The notes beneath the pieces are model-generated. The model searched no databases. It was not told the origin of the DNA and worked only from the letters and a program-made list of their open reading frames with translations. DNA of 45,852 bases from Bacteroidales bacterium (GTDB lineage: Bacteria > Bacteroidota > Bacteroidia > Bacteroidales > UBA932), in the NCBI GenBank assembly GCA_012522855.1, contig JAAYJQ010000022.1:1-45852 (forward strand), written 5' to 3'. This document shows, piece by piece, positions 10,518 through 19,687 of this stretch (positions are counted from its first letter, which is position 1; every line of letters starts with the position of its first letter). Made by a program: the position numbers and the translations under genes.

Positions 10518-11835
10518 GATTCTGGTGTCATTGCTTCTGGCAGTGTGTGCCCTTCCCCTATTCTCCCAGAATCTTCAGGACGAAGCCTACAACGCTTACA
10601 ATGCCTACACACCCTACTCCGTGTTCGGAGTCGGAGACCTTTCCAAGCAGGGGACAGCAGTAAACAAAGGGATGGGAGGTGTCGGAATCGCCATGCGGGA
10701 TCCGCACGTCATCAACTATCTCAATCCAGCTGCCGTGACGGCGCGGGAAAACCAATCTTTCATGGCGGATTTCGGCTTGGCGCAAGGAAACCGTCTTTAC
10801 AAACAGCATGACATCAAATCGGCCAACAACACCTTCAATATCTACAATTTCGTGATTTCGTTCCCTGTGTACAAGAGTCTGGCTCTATACGGGGGGATCA
10901 CGCCGTTCAGCGACATCGGCTATAATTTTTCATCGACAGTGACCAATCCTTCCGTGATCGGCCACACCGGCAACATTTCCTATACGGCGGAAGGGTATGG
11001 AAGTTTATACAATCTTTTTCTGGGGGCCGGTATAGATTTGTTTCAAGGAATGTCGGTCGGCGCGGAGCTGGAGTATATATTCGGAAATCTCGACAAGAAG
11101 AACACCCAGCGTTTCTCTGAGTCTTCTTTCAGAAGCGTTTACGGGGGCTTCGACATGACCCTTCACGGAACGACGGCTAAGATGGGCCTTCAGTACGAAT
11201 TTCCGATCGGTTCGGGCCTTACTGCCACGGCCGGAGCCACCTACCGGATCGGAGCCGGCATCAAAGGTTTTGTCGACGAGTTTCGCTACACTTCCATTTC
11301 TTCCGTGGCGGACACGCTGATCAGCCGAAAGGATACCCTGCAGAACAATCCGGGACGCGTCAAGTTCGGTGATGAAATCGGTATCGGAATCGCGCTTCGC
11401 GGCGGAGACAAATGGGCCGCGGAAGTGAACTACCTGCGCTCCGATTGGTCGGCTTCCGGCATGGACAAAGTACGGGGTTTCAGCAATGTCGGAGGATCCG
11501 TTTTCAGCGCGACTACCTCCCAGTCCGTCCGCGCCGGATTCTCCATTGTTCCGAATCGGAACGACATCCGTTATTATATCCGGCGCATTACCTATCGGGC
11601 GGGCGCCTATTGGGATCAGGCTTATTACAAACTGGACGGAAACTCGATAAACACGATTGGCTTGACTTTTGGAGTTACACTTCCTGTATTCCGGTGGAGC
11701 AACGGTTTGACCCTCGGAGTGGATTTGGGACAGAGAGGCTCGACGAACGGAAATATGGTACGGGAAAGATTTTTGAATTTTAACATAGGAATCAATATCT
11801 TTGATATTTGGTTTATTAAACCACGCTACGATTAA
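10489..11835 (+). CDS. FadL/OmpP1-like outer-membrane beta-barrel protein
   Basis: The 448-residue protein has a signal peptide (about 1-26, ending LPLFSQ). The YTPYSVFGVGDLSKQG and MGGVGIAMRDPHVINYLNPA segments that follow are typical of the FadL/TodX-like outer-membrane family in Bacteroidota. The rest is alternating-hydrophobicity strand sequence ending in NFNIGINIFDIWFIKPRYD. The family carries hydrophobic compounds across the outer membrane or has structural roles; the ligand is unknown. The start could be the ATG at 10489 or at 10495; both lie inside the 3' end of coaX, so translation is coupled. It belongs to an envelope-biogenesis run with the TPR protein, lptC and ppiD. Confidence 0.75.
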   Translation: MNMLERTVYKILVSLLLAVCALPLFSQNLQDEAYNAYNAYTPYSVFGVGDLSKQGTAVNKGMGGVGIAMRDPHVINYLNPAAVTARENQSFMADFGLAQGNRLYKQHDIKSANNTFNIYNFVISFPVYKSLALYGGITPFSDIGYNFSSTVTNPSVIGHTGNISYTAEGYGSLYNLFLGAGIDLFQGMSVGAELEYIFGNLDKKNTQRFSESSFRSVYGGFDMTLHGTTAKMGLQYEFPIGSGLTATAGATYRIGAGIKGFVDEFRYTSISSVADTLISRKDTLQNNPGRVKFGDEIGIGIALRGGDKWAAEVNYLRSDWSASGMDKVRGFSNVGGSVFSATTSQSVRAGFSIVPNRNDIRYYIRRITYRAGAYWDQAYYKLDGNSINTIGLTFGVTLPVFRWSNGLTLGVDLGQRGSTNGNMVRERFLNFNIGINIFDIWFIKPRYD

Positions 11836-11864
11836 ATTACTGAAACGAATAAAATATAAAGATC

Positions 11865-13172
11865 ATGAAAAAGATTGCATTTGCATTGTTTACGCTCGTT
11901 CTCGCATTGGTCGGAACTAGAGTTTCCGCACAAGGAAAATTCGGTCCCGACAGCGCGGAATGCACGAAGTACCTGTCTTATTATCAGGAATACTTCAAGC
12001 AGCAGAACTATGACGCAGCGCTTCCGAACTGGAGAAAAGCCTACGAGATCTGCCCTCCTACGGCGAGCCAGAACATGCTCATCAACGGGACAACCTTGAT
12101 GAACCGATACATCCGTATCGAGAAAGACGAGAAAATTCGCGCGGCCATGATCGATACCGTGCTGACCTTGCAGGATAAGCGCGCTGAGTATTATCCGCGT
12201 TACGCGACAACCGCTTTGAACAACAAGGCGGGATACATCGCCCAGTATTTTAATGATCCCCAAATACTTTACGATGAGTTCGACAAGATTATCGCCGTGA
12301 CAAAGGAAAACACCAAGCCGAACATCTTTCTGCTTGATCTGAACGCTGCCATTGAATTATTCAAGGCCGGCAAGTTAGATGCTGAGGAGGTGATCGACTC
12401 CTACCAGAGTTCGTTGTCGTTGCTGGATAAAGGCAGCGCGGATTCCGAAGAGCGCGCGAAGGCCAAGACAGATTTGGAAAGTTTGTTCATTACCAGCCAG
12501 GTGGCCAGTTGCGAAAACCTGCTTGAGCTGTTCACTCCGCGCTTCGAGGCGGATCCGGAAGACATTTCGCTGATCACCAACATCGTCAAGATGCTGAGTT
12601 CCACCGAAGGGTGCCAGGACAACGATCTCTTCCTGAACGCGGTCACCAAACTGTATAATAGCGAGCCTTCCTACAGCTCCGCCTATTATCTGTACCGGCT
12701 CTATTCTTCCCGGGACGAGCCTGCGACGGCAGTGAAGTATCTTGAAGAAGCCATCTCCTTTGGCGACATCGACACGTCCACCAAGTCGGACTATCTGTTT
12801 CAACTTGCCACCTACTGCTTCAAAAACGGCATGAACCTAAAAGCGGTAGACTATGCTCGTAATGCAGCGGAACTGGATTCGAACTATCAGGGCAAGTCTA
12901 ATTATCTCATCGGAACAGTTTGGGGCTCCTTGGTTTGCGGCGGTGACGAGGTTGAGAAACGCGCGCACTATTGGGTCGCGGTTGACTATCTGATCCGCGC
13001 CCGTAACGCTGATCCTTCCCTCACTGAGGATGCGAACACGCAGATCAGACAGTACAGTGCCTATTTCCCGCAGAAGGCAGAAGCCTTCATGTACGATGTG
13101 GTCGACGGACAGAGCTACACGGTCAGTTGCGGTGGTATGCAAGCAACCACAACCGTCCGCACGCAGAATTAA
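11865..13172 (+). CDS. Exported TPR-repeat protein
   Basis: The 435-residue protein has a clear signal peptide (MKKIAFALFTLVLALVGTRVSAQ). It then consists of helical pairs of TPR type, for example YYQEYFKQQNYDAALPNWRKAYEICP at about 30-60 and later units around 265-340 that include AVKYLEEAISFGD and AVDYARNAAELDSNY. It probably acts as a periplasmic or outer-membrane-attached scaffold. The C-terminal 40 residues (VDGQSYTVSCGGMQATTTVRTQN) lie outside the repeats. It sits 29 bp after the FadL-like gene and 12 bp before lptC. The position suggests a role in outer-membrane assembly, but no specific function can be assigned. Confidence 0.75.
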   Translation: MKKIAFALFTLVLALVGTRVSAQGKFGPDSAECTKYLSYYQEYFKQQNYDAALPNWRKAYEICPPTASQNMLINGTTLMNRYIRIEKDEKIRAAMIDTVLTLQDKRAEYYPRYATTALNNKAGYIAQYFNDPQILYDEFDKIIAVTKENTKPNIFLLDLNAAIELFKAGKLDAEEVIDSYQSSLSLLDKGSADSEERAKAKTDLESLFITSQVASCENLLELFTPRFEADPEDISLITNIVKMLSSTEGCQDNDLFLNAVTKLYNSEPSYSSAYYLYRLYSSRDEPATAVKYLEEAISFGDIDTSTKSDYLFQLATYCFKNGMNLKAVDYARNAAELDSNYQGKSNYLIGTVWGSLVCGGDEVEKRAHYWVAVDYLIRARNADPSLTEDANTQIRQYSAYFPQKAEAFMYDVVDGQSYTVSCGGMQATTTVRTQN

Positions 13173-13184
13173 GGCCTCGTTGCC

Positions 13185-13814
13185 TTGAAACCAAGGAACC
13201 ATACACTATCGATGATTGCAACCGTTTTCACGGTTGCTTTCATCGTCTTATCCTGTCAAGGAAAATTATCAGAGGCCGAGCGTTTGAATCTGCAAGAGAC
13301 GCCGATACAGATTGTGGACAGCATGTTCGTAGTGCAGTCTGAAAACGGAAAGCTTCAGCTGCGCGTCGAAGCGGACGTGATGGAACGGTACGAAAACGAT
13401 ACTTGTTCCTACGAATTATTCCCGAAGGGGTTGGCGGTCTATGCCTACACGGATGACGGCAAGCTGGAGACTCAGTTGTTTTCCGACAACGCCAAGCATT
13501 TCAAAAGCAAGCGGAGCGATACGGAATATTGGTTCGCTTTCGGCAACGTGGTCGTCCAGAACGTCATCAAGCAGGAAACCATGGAAACAGACACCCTCTA
13601 TTGGGATCAGACTACCAAAGAAATTTATACAAATTGCTACGTCCGGATGTATTCCCCCGACGGGTTCATGCAGGGATACGGCTTCCGGTCCGATGAAAGA
13701 GCCCGGAATACCATTCTTTACAAGGAATTCAACAGCTATGTGTACGTGGTTCAGGACAGCACGAAAGTGTTGATTGACTCGGTCAATTTTATCGGTCCGC
13801 TGTTAAAAAAATAG
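13185..13814 (+). CDS. lptC: LPS export protein LptC, lipoprotein form
   Basis: LptC relays lipopolysaccharide from the LptBFG transporter to LptA in the periplasm. The 209-residue product has a hydrophobic N-terminus ending in the lipobox V-L-S-C (cysteine 24), then the LptC jelly-roll region (VQSENGKLQLRVEADVMERYEN, FSDNAKHFKSKR, FGNVVVQN, TLYWDQTTKEIYT). Bacteroidota LptC is often a lipoprotein instead of a single-pass protein. The start is uncertain. TTG at 13185 gives a normal positively charged N-region (MKPRNH); ATG at 13212 would leave no charge before the hydrophobic core. Other lpt genes are not in the window. Confidence 0.75.
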   Translation: MKPRNHTLSMIATVFTVAFIVLSCQGKLSEAERLNLQETPIQIVDSMFVVQSENGKLQLRVEADVMERYENDTCSYELFPKGLAVYAYTDDGKLETQLFSDNAKHFKSKRSDTEYWFAFGNVVVQNVIKQETMETDTLYWDQTTKEIYTNCYVRMYSPDGFMQGYGFRSDERARNTILYKEFNSYVYVVQDSTKVLIDSVNFIGPLLKK

Positions 13815-13836
13815 TGGTTAATTAGATAAAAATCAT

Positions 13837-13844
13837 TATCTTCG
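13837..13844 (+). promoter_or_regulatory. -7-like box upstream of ppiD
   Basis: TATCTTCG, one base from TAnnTTTG, lies 42 bp before the ppiD ATG in the only real gap of the mfd-ppiD run. The -33 element is not clear. Confidence 0.4.
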
Positions 13845-13886
13845 CACCCCAATATCAGCATTTGAAATTTATAATTTTAAAACAAT

Positions 13887-15977
13887 ATGGCTGTTTTACA
13901 AAAAATACGTGGATGGGGCGTTATTCTATCAATCATGATCGCCCTTCCTCTTTTGCTGTTCGTAATCGATCCTTCCCAGGTGCTGGATGCCTTGAATATC
14001 CTTTCCGCTAAAAACGATGTCGGAAACATCAACGGCAAATCCATCTCCTACATGGATTTCGAGCAGGAGGTAGAGCGCTTCTCGACGATCAGTGAAGTCA
14101 TAACCGGCTCCACGACTCGGGACGAACAACAACAGGAGGAGATCCGCAATGCTGCTTGGCAATCCTTCGTGGACAAATATCTGTTTATGAAGAATGCCAG
14201 AGATGCGGGCATCCATGTCGGAGACAAGGAATTGCAGGATCTGCTGACCGGCGATATGATCTCTCCCATCATTTCCGGAAACGCCGCATTTGCCGACGAG
14301 ACCGGTAATTTTTCCAAAGAAGCGCTGCTCATGTTTGTTAGAAGCATCTCGCAGGACGGAACAGGCCGGCTAAGGGAGTACTGGAATTATCTCCAGAAAA
14401 CCGTATACACGCAGCAGATGTATTCCAAATACAATGCGCTGTTCACGCAGAGCAACATCCAGAATCCGTTGATGCAGAAAAGGTCGATCGAGGAGAACAA
14501 CAACACCTCCAATGTTGATTTCGTGGTTGTTCCGCACACTTATCTTCCGGATTCCACCATTCAGGTTTCCAATGCCGAAATCAAGAAATACTACGACGAC
14601 AACAAGGAGAAATTCAGACAGAACGCCTCCCGCGACATTGAATATGTCGTCTTCGAAGTGAAACCGTCGGAAAGTGATATCATGGCCGCGAACGAAGCGA
14701 TGTCCGCCGTCTACGAAGAGTTCAGCTCGACCGACAACCTGAAGTCTTTCCTTGCTCGGAACTCAGAACGAAGCGCCGATACTTATTGGTACAAGTCCGG
14801 AGAGTTGTCCACGATCAATACCGACATCAACGATTTTGTTTTTGGAAACTCCAGCGGTGTTTCTCCGATCTATTCGAGCAACAATGTCTTCTATGCCGTC
14901 AGAGTCGTGGAAGTGAAGCAAATTCCCGATTCCGCTTACGTAAAGCACATTTTACTGCAGGGCGCGACGGCGGATGCCCAGGCGGACAGCCTGCTTGGCG
15001 TGCTGGCGAAAGGAGAGAATTTCTCGAATCTTGCCGCTGTCTATTCCGTCGATACGCAAAGCGCGGCGGACGGAGAGCTGGGAAACATCGGCTGGATGAC
15101 CCAGACGTATATGATTCCGGGCTTCGAGTCCGTGCTGACCGCGCAGACAGGCAAGCCTTTCGTTCTGAAGACGCAGTACGGCACCCATGTCGTACAAGTG
15201 TCCAGGAAGACTGCCCCGATCGAAAAGAAGCAGGTTGCGATTCTTCAGAAGACAGCTGTTGCCAGCGGAGAGACGTTCAACAGTTTTTACGCACAGGCCA
15301 ACCGCTTCGCTACGCTGGCTTCCGGGGGCTATGAGAACTACAGGAATGCCGTCGACTCCATGGCCGTCTATTCCCATCCGATGGACAATGTGCTGGAAAG
15401 CACGTCGAATTACGGTGCTATAGATCAGGCGAAGGAAGTCACTCGCTGGGTGTTTAATAACAAGGCAGGTAAGGTTTCCAACATCATCACCGTCAACCAA
15501 AACTTCTTCTTTATTGTGGCCCTTAAGGATATCCACAAGGAAGGAATCGCGGAACTCCGCGAAGTGCAGGAGCCGATCCGCCAGCAGTTATATGCTGAGA
15601 AATACAGTGTCCGGAAAGCCGAAGAAGTCGCTGAAAAAATCAAAGGGATCAACGATCTTCAGACCATTGCGGACAAACTCAACGCAACCATCAGCACCGG
15701 CGTGGATGTGCGTTTTGCATCCATGGGATCCCAGGGACTTGATCCGAAGTTCATCGGAGCCGCTTCCGTAGCCCCCGAAGGGAAGATCTGCGGCCCGATT
15801 GCCGGTACGATCGGCACCTATGTGTTCAAGGTAAATTCGCGCGATACCGGAGCCTTCTACACGGAAGACGATGCGCGGTACACCGCCATGCAGATGAATA
15901 GTTATGCATCTCAGATGATTCTTCCCGTGATGATGCAGGAGGCCGAAGTCAAAGACAATCGCGCCCGCTTCTATTAG
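13887..15977 (+). CDS. ppiD: Membrane-anchored peptidyl-prolyl isomerase, PpiD/SurA-like
   Basis: PpiD-type proteins are inner-membrane-anchored periplasmic chaperones for outer-membrane proteins. In 696 residues there is one N-terminal membrane segment (about 10-27, GVILSIMIALPLLLFVID). A SurA_N-like helical region follows (about 45-240, with GNINGKSISYMDFEQEVER), then a parvulin domain (about 344-441). The latter shows VKHILLQG, the GENFSNLAAVYS helix, GELGNIGWM and PFVLKTQYGTHVVQV. A second, weaker parvulin-like stretch may lie at about 520-660. The gene follows lptC after 72 bp and probably has its own promoter. A strong bidirectional terminator follows the stop. Confidence 0.9.
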   Translation: MAVLQKIRGWGVILSIMIALPLLLFVIDPSQVLDALNILSAKNDVGNINGKSISYMDFEQEVERFSTISEVITGSTTRDEQQQEEIRNAAWQSFVDKYLFMKNARDAGIHVGDKELQDLLTGDMISPIISGNAAFADETGNFSKEALLMFVRSISQDGTGRLREYWNYLQKTVYTQQMYSKYNALFTQSNIQNPLMQKRSIEENNNTSNVDFVVVPHTYLPDSTIQVSNAEIKKYYDDNKEKFRQNASRDIEYVVFEVKPSESDIMAANEAMSAVYEEFSSTDNLKSFLARNSERSADTYWYKSGELSTINTDINDFVFGNSSGVSPIYSSNNVFYAVRVVEVKQIPDSAYVKHILLQGATADAQADSLLGVLAKGENFSNLAAVYSVDTQSAADGELGNIGWMTQTYMIPGFESVLTAQTGKPFVLKTQYGTHVVQVSRKTAPIEKKQVAILQKTAVASGETFNSFYAQANRFATLASGGYENYRNAVDSMAVYSHPMDNVLESTSNYGAIDQAKEVTRWVFNNKAGKVSNIITVNQNFFFIVALKDIHKEGIAELREVQEPIRQQLYAEKYSVRKAEEVAEKIKGINDLQTIADKLNATISTGVDVRFASMGSQGLDPKFIGAASVAPEGKICGPIAGTIGTYVFKVNSRDTGAFYTEDDARYTAMQMNSYASQMILPVMMQEAEVKDNRARFY

Positions 15978-15991
15978 TAGATTGAATGGGG

Positions 15992-16021
15992 AAAAAACCG
16001 GCTCAAAAGAGCCGGTTTTTT
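15992..16021. terminator. Bidirectional terminator between ppiD and ychF
   Basis: A perfect 13-bp stem, AAAAAACCGGCTC (15992-16004) with GAGCCGGTTTTTT (16009-16021), encloses a 4-nt loop. It lies between two convergent genes and gives a T tract on both strands. Confidence 0.95.
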
Positions 16022-16037
16022 GTTTAGAGCGAACGAG

Positions 16038-17141
16038 TCAAACGTTAAAGAGGAAATGCATGATGTCTCCGTCCTGGACGACATATTCCTTTCCTTCCGT
16101 AGCGAGCTTTCCTGCGGCCCGTACGGCCGCTTCGCTGCCTAGGGCGACAAAGTCTTCATACTTGATGACTTCCGCGCGTATAAAGCCTTTTTCGAAGTCG
16201 CTATGGACTACCCCGGCGGCTTTCGGGGCCTTGTCGCCCCGTCGGATGGTCCAGGCCCGGCATTCGTCGGAGCCCGTCGTGAAGAAGGTCTGCAGCCCCA
16301 GCAGACGGTAGGCGCTCTGAAGCAACCTGACGACTCCGGATTCACTCAGTCCCATTTCTTCCAGAAACAGCTGTCGGTCTTCGTAGCTGTCCATTTCCGC
16401 GACTTCGGATTCCGTCTGCGCGGAAATGATCAAGATTTCGGCGTTTTCCTCCTTGACTGCTTCTCGGACAGCCTCTACATAGTGATTTCCGCGTGCTGCG
16501 GAGGCGTCATCCACATTGCAGACATACAGCACCGGCTTGTTGGTGAGCAGGAAGAGATCGCGGGAGAGAGAGGCTTCTTCTTCATTCACGACTTGGACGG
16601 TCCGGCAAGATAGGCCCTGCTCTAGAGCGGCCTTGTATCGCATCAGCAGGTCCAGTACCCTCTTCGCATCTTTGTCCCCGCCGGTCGTCGCCGGTTTCTG
16701 CACTTTGGCGATCCGGGCTTCCACAGTTTCCAGGTCCTTGATCTGCAACTCCGTGTCCACAACTTCCTTGTCTCGGACCGGATCCACGCTGCCGTCCACA
16801 TGGACGACATTGTTGTCGTCGAAACAGCGGAGTACATGCAGGATGGCATCGGTTTCCCGGATATTCGCAAGGAATTGGTTGCCGAGGCCTTCGCCCTTAC
16901 TGGCACCCTTCACAAGGCCGGCGATGTCCACAATCTCGACTGTGGCGGGAATCGTCCGCTTGGGTTTGCACATCTCGGAAAGCACCTCAAGCCGTTTGTC
17001 GGGTACATTCGTGAAGCCAAGATTCGGTTCGATGGTGCAGAAGGGGAAATTGGCGCTCTGGGCTCTTCCCGAACTGACACAGTTGAACAAGGTTGATTTA
17101 CCGACGTTCGGCAGCCCTACAATCCCGCATTTAAATGCCAT
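16038..17141 (-). CDS. ychF: Obg-family NTPase YchF/OLA1
   Basis: YchF is a P-loop NTPase that binds ribosomes and takes part in stress responses; most members hydrolyse ATP rather than GTP. The 367-residue product has G1 GLPNVGKST (about 8-16), G3 DIAGLVKGAS, a coiled-coil region (about 130-170) and a C-terminal TGS domain ending in YVVQDGDIMHFLFNV. The nucleotide-specificity motif normally reads NxxE in this family (NVNE in E. coli). Here it is NVDD at 209-212, with the aspartate typical of guanine-binding NKxD at the last position. Length is standard. The gene is single, convergent with ppiD, and has its own promoter. Confidence 0.95.
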   Translation of the reverse strand: MAFKCGIVGLPNVGKSTLFNCVSSGRAQSANFPFCTIEPNLGFTNVPDKRLEVLSEMCKPKRTIPATVEIVDIAGLVKGASKGEGLGNQFLANIRETDAILHVLRCFDDNNVVHVDGSVDPVRDKEVVDTELQIKDLETVEARIAKVQKPATTGGDKDAKRVLDLLMRYKAALEQGLSCRTVQVVNEEEASLSRDLFLLTNKPVLYVCNVDDASAARGNHYVEAVREAVKEENAEILIISAQTESEVAEMDSYEDRQLFLEEMGLSESGVVRLLQSAYRLLGLQTFFTTGSDECRAWTIRRGDKAPKAAGVVHSDFEKGFIRAEVIKYEDFVALGSEAAVRAAGKLATEGKEYVVQDGDIMHFLFNV

Positions 17142-17163
17142 AATTCAGATATTTATGTTCCTG

Positions 17164-17171
17164 CAAAGTTA
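17164..17171 (-). promoter_or_regulatory. Bacteroidota -7 box for ychF
   Basis: Read on the minus strand, the box is TAACTTTG, an exact TAnnTTTG, 23 bp before the ychF ATG. No -33 TTTG is seen at the expected distance. Confidence 0.6.
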
Positions 17172-17183
17172 AACATTAAAAAA

Positions 17184-17244
17184 GTTTTTCTGTTTCTTGT
17201 GAAGGTTTTTCTGTTTTTTGCGGACTTTTCCGTTTCCTGACTCC
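17184..17244. repeat. Degenerate 20-21 bp tandem repeat upstream of ychF
   Basis: Three successive units start GTTTTTCTGTTTCTTG (17184-17204), GTTTTTCTGTTTTTTG (17205-17224) and CTTTTCCGTTTCCTG (17225-17244). The first two match closely and the third is diverged. They occupy most of the divergent gap between ychF and the EEP-family gene. Confidence 0.6.
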
Positions 17245-17267
17245 ACCTTTGCGGAAAGAAGGGAGTC

Positions 17268-18284
17268 ATGCGCGCGAAATGCCTTATACTTTTTCTAGTT
17301 ATCTTTCAGGTTATAGTTCGTGTACCGGAATCTGAGCCGCGAGACTCCCTTCTTTTCTTGTTCTGGAATCTGGAGAATTTCTTCGATTGGCGAGATGATG
17401 AGGCCTCAGAAAGCCCTTCGGACACGGAATACTCTTCCTTTGGAAAACAGCATTGGACCCGTCGCAAATTTCAGATTAAATGTCAGGCAGTTGCGAAAAC
17501 AATCCTGTGGGCGGGGGATCAAGCCGGCAAACTTCCGGATGTTATCGGCGTAGCCGAAGTAGAAAACCGCTTTGTTTTGGAACAACTGGTCAAGACTTCG
17601 GCACTGCGGAAGCTGGACTACCGGATCGTTCATTTCGAATCCCCGGATCCACGTGGTATTGATGTCGCCCTTCTTTATCGGGCTTCGCAGTTCAAGGTTT
17701 TGGACGCCAAGCCGTTACGGGTTGTGAATCCCGATCCTGCCGGGGAACCGCTCCAGACTCGGGACATCCTGTCGGTTTCCTTGCTGGTCCTCCCGGAAGA
17801 ACGGGATTCCTTGACGGTTCTGGTAAATCATCATCCTTCCAAATATGGAGGCGGATCCACGGACTGGAGACGGGAGGCGGCGCTGAAAAGACTCCGGAGC
17901 ATCGTGGATTCGCTTCAGACGAGCGGGCAAGCGCGTATCGTGGCCATGGGCGATTTCAACGATACGCCCGACCATGCCGCGTTTGACCTTCTGAAGCCGG
18001 ATCCCGATCACCCGAATCAAGGATTGCGGAACCTGGCGGAATCACTGTTCAGAGAGGGAATAGGGTCCCTTCGCTACAATGGTCGCTGGGAACTTATCGA
18101 CATGTTTTTTCTTTCTCCGGGGTGGGCGGAAGATGCGCGAATGCGGATTCTGCATCCACCGTTTCTGACCGTGCGAGACAACGCCCATTCCGGAGAAAAG
18201 CCGCTGCGGACTTATTCCGGCCCCCGCTATCAAGGGGGCGTGAGCGATCATTGTCCCATCGTGTTGGAATTGAAATCTCCGTGA
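17268..18284 (+). CDS. Endonuclease/exonuclease/phosphatase-family protein, exported
   Basis: The 338-residue protein belongs to the DNase I-like metal-dependent phosphoesterase fold. Its motifs are in the usual order: FWNLENFFD (metal-site asparagine), VIGVAEVEN (catalytic glutamate), GIDVALLYR, VNHHPSK (catalytic histidine), MGDFNDTP (active-site D and N) and the closing SDHCPIVLEL. An N-terminal hydrophobic segment (about 5-19) suggests export. Family members cut nucleic acids or phosphoinositide-like phosphodiesters, and the substrate cannot be read from sequence; in Bacteroidota such proteins are usually listed as endonucleases. It stands alone between ychF (divergent) and galK. Confidence 0.85.
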   Translation: MRAKCLILFLVIFQVIVRVPESEPRDSLLFLFWNLENFFDWRDDEASESPSDTEYSSFGKQHWTRRKFQIKCQAVAKTILWAGDQAGKLPDVIGVAEVENRFVLEQLVKTSALRKLDYRIVHFESPDPRGIDVALLYRASQFKVLDAKPLRVVNPDPAGEPLQTRDILSVSLLVLPEERDSLTVLVNHHPSKYGGGSTDWRREAALKRLRSIVDSLQTSGQARIVAMGDFNDTPDHAAFDLLKPDPDHPNQGLRNLAESLFREGIGSLRYNGRWELIDMFFLSPGWAEDARMRILHPPFLTVRDNAHSGEKPLRTYSGPRYQGGVSDHCPIVLELKSP

Positions 18285-18332
18285 CAAAAGCGGCAAAAAC
18301 GAAAGAAAAAGAAGGATATTCATTTATTTTGC

Positions 18333-18340
18333 TAAATTTG
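18333..18340 (+). promoter_or_regulatory. Bacteroidota -7 box for galK
   Basis: TAAATTTG, an exact TAnnTTTG, lies 48 bp before the chosen galK start. The leader that follows holds an in-frame-independent 12-codon ORF (18347-18385) of unknown meaning. Confidence 0.55.
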
Positions 18341-18388
18341 TAAGGATGAACGAGAAGTTCGAGCCCAACTATGCTAAAATCTAATATC

Positions 18389-19540
18389 ATGAGCATGAAA
18401 AATAAAATTCAGGAGAAGTTCGCAACGCTTTTCGGTGAAGGAGGCGCGATCTACGCATCTGCCGGACGGGTCAATCTGATCGGCGAACATACCGATTACA
18501 ACGGAGGCTACGTGTTTCCCGGAGCGATCGACAAAGGCATTATGGCCGAGATCAAGGTGAACGGGGAAGAAAAAGTGAAAGCTTTTTCTCTGGATTACGA
18601 TGAATATGTCGAGTTCGGCTTGAATGAAGAGGATAAGCCTGTGCAGGCCTGGGCCCGTTACATCTTCGGGGTCTGCCGCGAGACCATCAAACGGAGCGGC
18701 CGGGTCGAAGGGTTCAACACGGTTTTTGCGGGGAATGTTCCCCTCGGAGCGGGACTCTCTTCTTCCGCCGCCCTCGAAAGTACCTTCGCTTTCGCCATCA
18801 ACGATTTGTTCAACAACCGGATCGACAAGTTCGAACTGGCGAAGATCGGTCAGTCCACCGAGCACAATTACTGCGGGGTGAACTGCGGGATTATGGACCA
18901 GTTCGCATCGTTGTTCGGAAAAGCGGGCCACTTGATCCTCTTGAATTGCAAGACCCTGGAACACAAGTACTATCCCTTCGATCCGAAGGGGTATAAATTG
19001 GTTTTGGTTGACACTTGCGTAAAGCACGAACTGGCCTCGTCCGCCTACAACAAGCGCCGCGCTTCCTGCGAGAATGCCGCGGCTGCCATCCAAAAGAATC
19101 ATCCCGAAGTGGAATTTCTGAGCGACGCCAACCGGCAGTGGCTGGAAGAAGTAAAGGGCCGGATTCCCGCGGAAGATTTCCTTCGCGCACAATATGTCAT
19201 CGGCGAGGTTCAGCGGGTGCTGGATGTCTGCGATGCATTGGAGCGCGGAGACTACGAGACCGTGGGCGAGATGATGTACCAGACGCATTTCGGACTCAGC
19301 AGGCTGTACGAAGTAAGTTGCGATGAACTGGATTTCCTGAATAAGCTGGCGCGCAAATGCGGCGTGACCGGCTCCCGGGTCATGGGCGGCGGCTTCGGCG
19401 GCTGCACCATCAATCTGGTGAAGGAGGAACTCTACGATGGATTCATCGCGGAAGTGATGAAGCAGTATCCGGCGCGGTTCGGCCTCGATCCCAAGATCTA
19501 CGATGTGGTCATCAGCGATGGCGCGCGCCGCATTAAATAG
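18389..19540 (+). CDS. galK: Galactokinase
   Basis: Galactokinase phosphorylates galactose to galactose-1-phosphate in the Leloir pathway. The 383-residue product has the galactokinase signature GRVNLIGEHTDYNGG (about 23-37). It also has the ATP-binding GAGLSSSAALE, the GHMP segment CGIMDQFASLFGK with the catalytic aspartate, and the C-terminal GGGFGGCTINLV. Several ATGs are possible (18371, 18389, 18395); 18389 fits the family's start closest to the SPxRxNLIGEH segment without a long tail. galT and galE are not in the window; the mutarotase galM is 11 kb downstream in another transcription unit. Confidence 0.95.
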   Translation: MSMKNKIQEKFATLFGEGGAIYASAGRVNLIGEHTDYNGGYVFPGAIDKGIMAEIKVNGEEKVKAFSLDYDEYVEFGLNEEDKPVQAWARYIFGVCRETIKRSGRVEGFNTVFAGNVPLGAGLSSSAALESTFAFAINDLFNNRIDKFELAKIGQSTEHNYCGVNCGIMDQFASLFGKAGHLILLNCKTLEHKYYPFDPKGYKLVLVDTCVKHELASSAYNKRRASCENAAAAIQKNHPEVEFLSDANRQWLEEVKGRIPAEDFLRAQYVIGEVQRVLDVCDALERGDYETVGEMMYQTHFGLSRLYEVSCDELDFLNKLARKCGVTGSRVMGGGFGGCTINLVKEELYDGFIAEVMKQYPARFGLDPKIYDVVISDGARRIK

Positions 19541-19687
19541 CCCATTTTTTATTTCTTAATACGACAAGGGGTCGCACGGGATGGTTCCTCTGCGGCCCCA
19601 AATTTTACAAAGGCGATGAAAAGAACGACCAATCGGCCTACTTTTTGGCAGAGAGGCAAGAAATTGGACATAAAAGATATTAAAGAC

